Below, piece after piece: positions 50,505 to 57,758 of a stretch of 59,056 nt of DNA. Each line of letters begins with the position of its first letter. Positions within the stretch are counted from its first letter, which is position 1. This stretch comes from CALMEH01 sp964548225 (GTDB lineage Bacteria > Acidobacteriota > Blastocatellia > Pyrinomonadales > Pyrinomonadaceae), in assembly GCA_964548225.1 (NCBI GenBank), contig CAZJQP010000022.1, forward strand, positions 1 to 59,056, written 5' to 3'. Below the pieces are notes generated by a model. It saw only the letters and a program-made list of their open reading frames with translations. It had not been told where the DNA came from and searched no databases. A program made the position numbers and the translations under genes.

Positions 50505-51647
50505 GTGTCAAAAATAATCTTACCAAATTCGACTATCGGCGTTTTCGGAAGCGGACAGCTTGGGCGAATGTTCGCCATCGAAGCGCGAAAAATGGGCTAT
50601 CGCGTCCACACATTTTCGCCTGACACCGACACGCCGACCGGACAAGTTGCCGATTTTGAAACTTCTGCCGATTACAACGATTTGGACGCGGTGCGGAAAT
50701 TTGCGCGGGCAGTTGATGTGGTTACATTTGAATTTGAAAACGTGCCGTCGAAAACCGTCGAAACCGCCGCCGAATTTTCGGCAGTTCACCCAAAAGGCGA
50801 GATTTTGCACACGACGCAAAACCGTCTGCGCGAAAAGACTTTTCTGAAACAAAACGGTTTTCCGCACGCGCCTTTTCGTCATATCAAAACGCTTGAGGAT
50901 TTGTATCACGGAGTTTCGGATTTGGGAACGCCAGCCGTTTTGAAAACCGCCGGATTCGGCTACGACGGCAAAGGTCAGCAAAAAATCAAAGCCGTCGGCG
51001 AAATTGAATCGGCGTTTGAAAGATTGGACGGAAACGAAGCTGTTTTAGAAGGTTTTATCGAATTTGAAAAAGAAGTTTCCGTCGTTTGCGCGAGAGATTT
51101 TTCGGGAAATTTCGAGCATTACGGCGTTATCGAAAACGCGCACGAAAATCATATTTTAGACGTAAGTTTTGCACCTGCGATTTGTTCGGAAAAAGTTTTC
51201 GACGAAGCCATCGAAATCGCTCAAAGCGTTGCCGAAACTTTAGATTATGTCGGAACTTTGTGCGTCGAATTTTTTCTTACAAAGGACGAAAAACTTCTAA
51301 TCAACGAACTCGCGCCGCGTCCGCACAATTCGGGACATCTGACGTTTGACGCTTGCATAACGTCGCAATTTGAACAACAACTCCGCGCTGTTTGCGGACT
51401 TCCGCTTGGCTCAACCGAATTTTATAAACCCGCGGCGATGGCAAATCTGCTCGGCGATGTTTGGCAAACGGGCGAACCGAATTGGGCAAAAGCTCTCGAA
51501 TTTCCAAACGTCAAACTTCATCTTTATGGCAAATCGGAAGCCAGAAAAGGCAGAAAAATGGGACATCTGACAGCAATGGCGGATTCGGTTACAAAAGCCG
51601 TTGAAATCGTTAAAAATGCGAAACATTTTCTTTCAAGTAAAAAGTAA
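50505..51647 (+). CDS. purK: N5-carboxyaminoimidazole ribonucleotide synthase
   Basis: The 380-residue ATP-grasp enzyme is full length for PurK, which makes N5-CAIR from AIR, bicarbonate and ATP. The N-terminal motif is IGVFGSGQLGRMFAIEARKMGY. The ATP-grasp domain contains AVLKTAGFGYDGKGQQKIK, and INELAPRPHNSGHLT is the metal/substrate motif. The start is GTG at 50505 with no good ribosome site nearby. The last codons (Ser-Ser-Lys-Lys) are part of a 17-bp inverted repeat. It lies 2.3 kb from purE on the same strand, separated by three genes. Confidence 0.96.
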   Translation: MSKIILPNSTIGVFGSGQLGRMFAIEARKMGYRVHTFSPDTDTPTGQVADFETSADYNDLDAVRKFARAVDVVTFEFENVPSKTVETAAEFSAVHPKGEILHTTQNRLREKTFLKQNGFPHAPFRHIKTLEDLYHGVSDLGTPAVLKTAGFGYDGKGQQKIKAVGEIESAFERLDGNEAVLEGFIEFEKEVSVVCARDFSGNFEHYGVIENAHENHILDVSFAPAICSEKVFDEAIEIAQSVAETLDYVGTLCVEFFLTKDEKLLINELAPRPHNSGHLTFDACITSQFEQQLRAVCGLPLGSTEFYKPAAMANLLGDVWQTGEPNWAKALEFPNVKLHLYGKSEARKGRKMGHLTAMADSVTKAVEIVKNAKHFLSSKK

Positions 51648-51683
51648 AAATGTCGCCGATTTTGAGTTTTTACTTTTTACTTG
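51634..51683. repeat. Inverted AAGTAAAA-unit repeat across the purK stop
   Basis: Perfect 17-bp arms (51634-51650 and 51667-51683) of AAGTAAAA units with a 16-base loop. It covers the last purK codons and stop and precedes the convergent receptor gene. It is probably a bidirectional terminator. Confidence 0.8.
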
Positions 51684-51691
51684 GCGAGACG

Positions 51692-54127
51692 CTATTCTTT
51701 CCCGAAAAATCTAAAGGTCAAGCCGAAACTTATTGTGAACGGATAGCCGGGCGTGACGTGAATTCTCGTGCCGACATCGCACGTCGGGCAAGTGCGTGAT
51801 TCAAAATAATTTTGTGTTTCGTAATAGTTTTTGTCCAAAAGATTATCAATCGAAACATTAAAATCAACCCATTTTTTCAGACGTTTCGAGACATAAAAAT
51901 CAACGACATCGTTTCCGGCGGCGAAGATTGAGCGGTCTTCGCCATCGAGCCGATAGCGCGAAACGTGGCGATAATTGAGCGAAGCGTTAAAGCCTTTGAA
52001 TTCCGAAACGACCAAACCCGCATTGCCGACGGTGCGCGGTGCGCTGTCAACAATAATGCGGCGATTGTCGGCGGTAAATTGTCCGGAATAGAAAGCATTG
52101 ATAACTTGCGTTACGCCGCCGTTGAGACTCAAAAAGCGGTTGACGCGAAACGAACTGCGAATTTCAAAACCAAACGAGCGCGAACGGTCGGCAAATTCGA
52201 TGCTTCCGTCGTCGGGAATATAAACTTGTTCGTTTGAACGGTCAATCAAAAATGTGCTGAAAACGGCTGAAAATCGGCGTGCATTAAAGCTCGTTCCGGC
52301 TTGATAAAAATCAGTTGTCGAAATTTTCGGCGCGTCAGGGTTTCGGACAACTCCGCGAGCGTCTTGCGAAGAAATTCCACGTCCGTAATTCGCGTAGAAC
52401 GTCATCGGAAAAGTATCAAACGGCGACCACGCAATCGCCAATTTCGGTTGAATTTTGCCTGCGTTTTCTTTGCCGTTCAAAATCAAAGCGCACGGATTTG
52501 CCGTCGTTACCGGATTCGGAAAATTGCTGTTGCAGAGCGTTCCGCCGCCGCCGAAAATTCTTTCTTTTCCGCCGCCGGTCGCATTTCCGCCGAGTTCAAA
52601 TCCATTCACGTCGAATGTGAAAATATCAAAACGCAAACCGGCTTCGATTCGCAAATGACCTCTGAAAAAACCGAAACTGTTTTGAACGTAACCCGCGTAA
52701 TTATTGACGTTTGCTTGCGCCGAAGTCAGCAAGACATCGCCGTTGTCAATATTTTCAGGCTTAAATTTGCGGTTCGGATTACGATTTTCGGAAGGATAAA
52801 GTCCGACATTTATTTGATTGGCGTGAAAATTTCCGCCGACGGTCAAGAAAGATTGTTCGCCGAAAAGTTTATACGGCTGGAGAAATTGGACGTTTGCGCC
52901 TTCCTGCAAGCGGCTATCGTGTTGCTGAATCTCATCGCCGTAAATCGGGTCGGCAAGAAAAAATGTAAAATTTGAAAACAAATCAAACAAAGAACGTCCA
53001 ACAAAAGCATCGGCTTTGAGCGTTGCGCCCGAAGAAAATTCTTTGCGAAAATATGTTCCGAAAGTGCCTTGCTGAACTCGTCCGCCGTTGTCCGCATCAA
53101 TAAATCCGAAGCGGTCAAGCGAGCCGTCGGCGACCAAATCGAGCGGAATTTGCCCCGACGAAGTAAAATAATTTCGCCCGTAATTGAACTTAAAACCAAG
53201 CGCGGTTTTTTCGTTAAATTCGTATGTAAAATTTCCCGTGATGTTGTCGCGGCGATATTTCAAAGGATTTTCAAACGGTCCGTTGGTGTAGGAAAAGTCG
53301 TAAGCAATGAAAGATTTGACGTTTTTTATCTGCGGCGAAAAGGCGAAAAACGTGCGAAAAGTATCGAACGAACCGCCTTGAAGCCGCAAAGTTATTTGAT
53401 TTGGGAAAGATTCCTTTTGCCGAATCTGCACCACGCCAAGTCCCGAAAAATCTCCGTAAGCAGCTGAAAACGGACCATTTATAATCGTAACGTCTTCAAC
53501 CAATTCGCCCGAAAGCGATTTTAATGCGCCGAGATAACCTTGTCCGTGTCCTTGCGTTCCTTGATTTTGCTGAATGTTGTCAACGAGAATTTTCACGCCG
53601 CCATTTACGCCACCGTGGTCGGTGTTAAATCCGAAACGCCGCACTTCGAGCGATTTTCCGCCGCCTTCGTGCTGTCCGGCGTTGATTCCGGCGTTGAGCG
53701 ATTGAATCAATTGGTCATCGCGGTTAAAAAGAAAGTTTCGATAAACCGTGTCGTTGCGCGTTTCGATGTCAGGCGAGAGCGTATCTCCTTGAATCGTAAC
53801 GGTTTCGGTTATTGGCGGCACAACGTATTTGATTTTTATCTGTAACTTTTCGGTTTTATCGGTTGCCGCGAAATTTTGCGTAATTGGCTCGATATTATTG
53901 CCCGAAAATTTCACTGAAAAAGTATCAAGCGGAACTTGCAGAGAGAAATTTCCTTCTGCATCACTGACGGCTGTCAAAGTTCCGCTTGATGTTTTTACTT
54001 CGACTGTTACATTCGGCACAAGTTCAAATTGCGCCGTAACAATCGTGCCGGAAAGCGTGCGCGTATTTTGCGCGAAAGCATTGAAACTCAATAAGATGAG
54101 CAGAACGAAAAGAACTTTTATTTTCAT
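51692..54127 (-). CDS. TonB-dependent outer-membrane receptor, possibly nickel-linked
   Basis: The 811-residue protein has a signal peptide (to about 19, AFA). A carboxypeptidase-regulatory-like domain follows (about 22-105; SGTIVTAQFELVPNVTVEVKTSSG), then a plug (about 108-240; GVKILVDNIQQNQGTQGHGQGYLGALKSLSGELVEDVTIINGPFSAAYGDFSGLGVVQIRQ). A 22-stranded barrel of alternating aromatic strands ends in FGLTFRFFGKE. The plug is rich in His (INAGQHEGGG, TDHGGVNG, GTQGHGQG), which could bind metal. NikR sits 164 bases upstream on the same strand, so nickel uptake is a fair hypothesis. No inner-membrane nickel transporter is in the window. Confidence 0.9.
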   Translation of the reverse strand: MKIKVLFVLLILLSFNAFAQNTRTLSGTIVTAQFELVPNVTVEVKTSSGTLTAVSDAEGNFSLQVPLDTFSVKFSGNNIEPITQNFAATDKTEKLQIKIKYVVPPITETVTIQGDTLSPDIETRNDTVYRNFLFNRDDQLIQSLNAGINAGQHEGGGKSLEVRRFGFNTDHGGVNGGVKILVDNIQQNQGTQGHGQGYLGALKSLSGELVEDVTIINGPFSAAYGDFSGLGVVQIRQKESFPNQITLRLQGGSFDTFRTFFAFSPQIKNVKSFIAYDFSYTNGPFENPLKYRRDNITGNFTYEFNEKTALGFKFNYGRNYFTSSGQIPLDLVADGSLDRFGFIDADNGGRVQQGTFGTYFRKEFSSGATLKADAFVGRSLFDLFSNFTFFLADPIYGDEIQQHDSRLQEGANVQFLQPYKLFGEQSFLTVGGNFHANQINVGLYPSENRNPNRKFKPENIDNGDVLLTSAQANVNNYAGYVQNSFGFFRGHLRIEAGLRFDIFTFDVNGFELGGNATGGGKERIFGGGGTLCNSNFPNPVTTANPCALILNGKENAGKIQPKLAIAWSPFDTFPMTFYANYGRGISSQDARGVVRNPDAPKISTTDFYQAGTSFNARRFSAVFSTFLIDRSNEQVYIPDDGSIEFADRSRSFGFEIRSSFRVNRFLSLNGGVTQVINAFYSGQFTADNRRIIVDSAPRTVGNAGLVVSEFKGFNASLNYRHVSRYRLDGEDRSIFAAGNDVVDFYVSKRLKKWVDFNVSIDNLLDKNYYETQNYFESRTCPTCDVGTRIHVTPGYPFTISFGLTFRFFGKE

Positions 54128-54146
54128 AGATTTTTCCTCAAAACAA

Positions 54147-54184
54147 GTAACACGAAAAGTAAATTTGTAACACTTGCGATTATA
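54147..54184 (-). promoter_or_regulatory. Receptor promoter with GTGTTAC direct repeats
   Basis: On the minus strand TATAAT (54184-54179) is followed by two GTGTTAC copies (54173-54167 and 54153-54147) exactly 20 bases apart, two helical turns. They cover the expected start site, so a repressor bound there would block transcription. NikR is the obvious candidate, though known NikR sites are usually palindromic. Confidence 0.5.
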
Positions 54185-54248
54185 AACAAGTTCGTTCTGA
54201 TTGAAAAATCGGATTTAAATTTTTTTGCAGAACTAAGCAAAAAGTAAC

Positions 54249-54270
54249 TGTGTCATAAATCTTCCACACA
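54249..54270. promoter_or_regulatory. Dyad TGTGT-N12-ACACA downstream of nikR
   Basis: A symmetric TGTGT/ACACA pair with a 12-base spacer lies 22 bases past the nikR stop, about 65 bases upstream of the receptor -10. It is a second candidate metal-regulator site. Confidence 0.35.
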
Positions 54271-54291
54271 TATTTCTCTGTGTTCCGGCAT

Positions 54292-54717
54292 TTAATTGGT
54301 AATATTTGACGAAGGTAGAGTGAGAAATAATTTGCCGTTTTTGATACCTTTTAGACTCAAAAGACTGTTGGCGAGTTCGACAATTTCCGCGACCACGCCG
54401 CGCAAAGCAACGATTTCCATACAATCATCGTGGCTAACGTGCAAGTGCATTACGGAAAGTATCGTTTCGTGAAACTTATGTTGTAAATTGCCCATTTCGC
54501 GCGAAAGATTAGGGGCGTGATGATCATAAATCAACGTCAGACTGCCAAGGGCAGTAATATCGGATTTTGTTTCGATTTTCTGTTGAATTAAGGCTTCACG
54601 AATCAAATCGCGTAAGGCTTCCGAGCGTGTAGAATAGCCGTGTTCGGCAATCAGACGGTCGTAATTTTCAAGCAAATCTTGGTCAATGCTGACACCGAAT
54701 CGGATAATTTCACTCAT
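54292..54717 (-). CDS. nikR: Nickel-responsive regulator
   Basis: The 141-residue protein has a ribbon-helix-helix DNA-binding domain (about 1-48; IIRFGVSIDQDLLENYDRLIAEHGYSTRSEALRDLIREALI) and an ACT-like metal domain. The four high-affinity nickel ligands of E. coli NikR (His76, His87, His89, Cys95) align with His80, His91, His93 and Cys99 (NLQHKFH, MHLHVSHDDC). It is therefore a true metal-sensing NikR. TATAAT at 54727-54732 (minus strand) implies a very short leader. It is followed by a TonB receptor, its likely target. Confidence 0.95.
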   Translation of the reverse strand: MSEIIRFGVSIDQDLLENYDRLIAEHGYSTRSEALRDLIREALIQQKIETKSDITALGSLTLIYDHHAPNLSREMGNLQHKFHETILSVMHLHVSHDDCMEIVALRGVVAEIVELANSLLSLKGIKNGKLFLTLPSSNITN

Positions 54718-54867
54718 AGAAAACTGATTATAACATTCTCGAATCCGATGGTTTCATTATAAAACCCGAAAATAACTCGACAAAGTTTTGCGTAATGTGT
54801 CAGAATTTAGGTATTATTAAAACTTTGTTGAATAATAACGATTTTAAGGAGATTTTTTTAAAAGTAG

Positions 54868-55074
54868 ATGTCAGAAAACACAGCAGTTGCGGCGGAAGAT
54901 ACGAACGCCGAAACCACAGAACAACATAACGAAAATGTTTCATATCACGCCGTTGAAAAAGACGGCAATGTAACGGCAATTTGGGAAATGCAAGGTCAAA
55001 AACACCTTCGCACGATTGACCCGCGCTCAAACGAAGGCAAGCAAATTCTCGCGCTTTTTGAAACTGCCGGATAA
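54868..55074 (+). CDS. Small acidic hypothetical protein
   Basis: The 68-residue protein has a disordered acidic N-terminus (about 1-25) and a compact C-terminal part (YHAVEKDGNVTAIWEMQGQKHLRTIDPRSNEGKQILALFETAG) that could form a small beta-hairpin plus helix. AAGGAGA at 54846-54852 is a good ribosome site but stands 16 bases from the ATG, longer than usual; a TAG directly before the ATG rules out a nearer in-frame start. No family is recognised. It diverges from nikR. Confidence 0.6.
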   Translation: MSENTAVAAEDTNAETTEQHNENVSYHAVEKDGNVTAIWEMQGQKHLRTIDPRSNEGKQILALFETAG

Positions 55075-55147
55075 TTTAGAATTTAGGATTCAGGATTCAA
55101 GATTATTTAATCCTAAACCCTGAATCCTAAACCCTAAATTCTAAATT
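55073..55147. repeat. Inverted heptamer-type repeat at convergent gene ends (GGATTCA type)
   Basis: Tandem GGATTCA/AATTTAG units on the left (from 55073) are mirrored by AATCCTAAACCCTGAATCC... units on the right to 55147. The right arm is longer by extra AACCCTA units. It overlaps the PhoX stop. Confidence 0.75.
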
Positions 55148-56546
55148 TATTCCAATCACCCCAAACCGCAAAGGTTGCGCCGACGGTTTGGAGATTGAAG
55201 AAAAGCGTTTTGCCGTCTTTGGAAAATGTCGAACCGGCAAATTCGCTCGATTCGCCTTTCTCCGTAATATTCTTCGCAAAATCCGCAATCTTTCCATCCG
55301 GCGTTAAAATCCGCAGAAAATTTTCGGGTTTGCCTGTCAATTCTTTATAATCGCTGTCTTCGCAGATGAAAAGATGATTGCTTTTCGGACGCAGACAGAT
55401 GTTGTCAGGCATATCCAAAATCTCGCGGCTTGGCGATTGAAACAGCAAAGTAAGTCGTCCTTCCTCTTTTGAAATCGGTTCATAAAGCCAGATTTGTCCA
55501 CCTTTTTCTTCGCCGCCATCGGTCGAATCAAAGTAAATTCTGCCTTTTTCGTCCGCATAAATTCCTTCGAGCCGTGTAAAAATCGCCGCACCTTTTGCTT
55601 CACCTTGTTTGAATACGGCGTGTTCATTGGTGTCTGCTTCGTCAGGATTCGGATTGTCAATCGTTACCCAATTTGCCGTCAAAACCGTTCCCGATTTTTG
55701 ACCTTTGCGCGTGTCGAAATTGTCAGAATTTTTAACTTTCAAAATCTGCAACGTGCCGCCTTCGGCTAATCTTTTATTGCGTTTCGGCAAAAATCTGTAA
55801 AAACCCGCGGGATTATTGTCTTCGGTCAGATAAACCACGCCCGATTTTTTATCAACGGCAATTGCTTCGTGAACAAATCTGCCCATTTCCTTGAGCGGAA
55901 CAGGCGAAATATTTGAATTTGCCGAAGCTGAAACTTCAAAGCAATAACCGTGTGGTTTTGCAAAACCGCCGGATTTTACGCCTTTGTCGTTTGTTCTGAT
56001 TGATTGCCCAAGCGTTGTTTCTTCACAAGAAACCCAACTTCCCCAAGGTGTTCTGCCGCCCGCACAATTTACTAAAGTTCCGCTCAAACTGACAAAATCG
56101 CGCTCAATCAGACGAGTTTTCGGATTGATAACGAGCGTTGTAGTGCCGCCTCCGGCAGTTTCGTCGTAATGATTTTCCTTGCCGATTGCCGAGCCGACAA
56201 TCGGAAGTTTGCCATTCGTAATTTCGTGATTGCGGACAATTCGGAGTTCATCTTTAACCTTAAAAGTCGCCATTCCGTCGTGGGCGCGAGGCGTTTTTTG
56301 CCCGTCCGACATCACGTTTCCTTTGATGCCAAAGACGTTGTATTCAAAACCTTTCGGCAGGGCGAGATAAGTTTCGCCTGTATTTTTCGCCGGTGTCGGC
56401 ACGAGTTCGCCGTAGCCGATAGTTTTAAATTTGGCGAGATTTCCGCTTTCCGAAAACGCTTCGGCGCGATTCGTCAGACCGTTTGCCGCCAAAGCCAAAC
56501 CACCTGAAAATAAACTTAAATTATAAAGAAAACTGCGTCTGTCCAT
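55134..56546 (-). CDS. Tat-exported PhoX/DUF839 family protein
   Basis: The 470-residue protein begins with a twin-arginine signal (MDRRSFLYNLSLFSGGLALAANGL). The PhoX-type propeller follows, with RAHDGMATFKVKDELRIVRNHE (about 87-108), GGGTTTLVINPKTRLIERDFVSLSGTLVNCAGGRTPWGSWVSCEE, GYCFEVSA, and a C-terminal DNICLRPKSNHLFICEDS. PhoX proteins are calcium/iron-dependent alkaline phosphatases; the conserved Cys and Glu of the SCEE motif are present. Tat export fits a cofactor loaded in the cytoplasm. No phosphate-control genes lie near. Confidence 0.9.
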   Translation of the reverse strand: MDRRSFLYNLSLFSGGLALAANGLTNRAEAFSESGNLAKFKTIGYGELVPTPAKNTGETYLALPKGFEYNVFGIKGNVMSDGQKTPRAHDGMATFKVKDELRIVRNHEITNGKLPIVGSAIGKENHYDETAGGGTTTLVINPKTRLIERDFVSLSGTLVNCAGGRTPWGSWVSCEETTLGQSIRTNDKGVKSGGFAKPHGYCFEVSASANSNISPVPLKEMGRFVHEAIAVDKKSGVVYLTEDNNPAGFYRFLPKRNKRLAEGGTLQILKVKNSDNFDTRKGQKSGTVLTANWVTIDNPNPDEADTNEHAVFKQGEAKGAAIFTRLEGIYADEKGRIYFDSTDGGEEKGGQIWLYEPISKEEGRLTLLFQSPSREILDMPDNICLRPKSNHLFICEDSDYKELTGKPENFLRILTPDGKIADFAKNITEKGESSEFAGSTFSKDGKTLFFNLQTVGATFAVWGDWNKFRI

Positions 56547-56550
56547 AGAC

Positions 56551-56630
56551 TAAGTGTAAAGTGAAAAACTAAAAACTAAAAGTGAAAAGCACAAAAAATT
56601 CATACACTTTTCACATTTAGTTTTTCACTA
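56551..56630. repeat. Inverted short-unit repeat (GTGAAAAACTAAA type)
   Basis: Left units GTGAAAAACTAAAAACTAAA are mirrored by CACTTTTCACATTTAGTTTTTCAC. It closely resembles the copies at 36564 and 41621 and encodes the last residues (Val-Lys-Asn) of the downstream minus-strand gene, as at 36629. Confidence 0.75.
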
Positions 56631-57675
56631 TTTTTACGTCTTCGCGTGAGATGCCTTCGATTTCCAAAATCAAATCCGCGCCATAGCATTTTGCCGGAGT
56701 TTGAAAACCCGTGCAGAAATTTCCATCCAAGATTTTTTCCGCGATTTTCAGAGCAGTCAAAGCCGTCATTGTGTAGCCTTCCATTCCGAATTGGCGCGAT
56801 TCGACTTTGTTTCCCGTGTCATCGGACGCGCAACCCCAAAGAAAAGTTTTGCCTTTTTCGCGTTCTTTGTCGCTCGGTCCGCCGCTTGGAATTTGGCTTT
56901 GCAAAAGGCTCTGAATCGGACTTGTCGCCAGAAGCCAACCAACGTAACGGCTTGCTTTTAATAGGGTTATTTGCGCTTCGGGGACGATTGTATAAACTTC
57001 GATATTCGGAATTCCGGTCGAATAGTATGCGGTCGAAACATCACCCCAGGGAATCGTTACGCCATTTTTTTTAACTTCGCCGAAATCAATTTCGCGTGTT
57101 TTATACGCCGCCGGAACTTCAACGATTTCACCGTTTTTGCGAATTGCGCCACCGCGCCCGATGTTCATCGTCATCGTCGCTTGCGTGCCGTGCGAGATTC
57201 TGCCCAAACCGTAAAAAGCGAGCGTCAAATTTGTCGCCGAAGGCAGACGATTTTTCAGATGTTTTGCCAAACAATCGGACGGCACGACATCAAACCCAAC
57301 GCCCGGCATAATCATAATTCCCGCATCCTTTGCCACATTATCACGCGCCGCCATTGCTTCAAAAACCGCAATTTCGCCCGTAATATCGAGATAATGTTTC
57401 CGATTTCGCAAACACGCTTCGACCATCGGCGCAGATGTCAAAGAAAAAGGTCCGGCGCAATGCAAAACAAATTCCACTTCGCTCAAGGCTTCATCGGTTT
57501 TTTCTCTATCCTCAAGCGAAAAAATGCGAAAAGGCATTTCAAACTTTTGCGCCAACGCGGAAATTTTCTCCGCATTTCTTCCGGCAAGAATAGGTTTTAA
57601 GCCTTTTTCCGCCGCAAATCTCGTAATAAGTTCACCCGTATAGCCATTTGCGCCGTAGATTAAAAAATTTTTCAT
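56617..57675 (-). CDS. Saccharopine dehydrogenase NADP-binding domain protein (trans-acting enoyl reductase-like)
   Basis: The 352-residue protein starts with the Rossmann motif IYGANGYTGELI (residues 5-16). It has the SDR-like saccharopine reductase features FVLHCAGPFSLTSAPMVEACLRNRKHYLDITGE (about 69-101) and MPGVGFDVVPSDCLAKHL. It resembles the eukaryotic SCCPDH and mycobacterial trans-acting enoyl reductases that work on lipid intermediates. It differs from the operon-bound saccharopine-like enzyme at 40475. It is probably cytoplasmic. No lipid genes lie close by. Confidence 0.88.
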   Translation of the reverse strand: MKNFLIYGANGYTGELITRFAAEKGLKPILAGRNAEKISALAQKFEMPFRIFSLEDREKTDEALSEVEFVLHCAGPFSLTSAPMVEACLRNRKHYLDITGEIAVFEAMAARDNVAKDAGIMIMPGVGFDVVPSDCLAKHLKNRLPSATNLTLAFYGLGRISHGTQATMTMNIGRGGAIRKNGEIVEVPAAYKTREIDFGEVKKNGVTIPWGDVSTAYYSTGIPNIEVYTIVPEAQITLLKASRYVGWLLATSPIQSLLQSQIPSGGPSDKEREKGKTFLWGCASDDTGNKVESRQFGMEGYTMTALTALKIAEKILDGNFCTGFQTPAKCYGADLILEIEGISREDVKIVKN

Positions 57676-57758
57676 AATTGATTTTACTTTACATTTTTAA
57701 TTATTTCGCAAAAAAAATGTAGAATTCAGAATATAAAAAGTAAAATTCTTAAAGTTTT

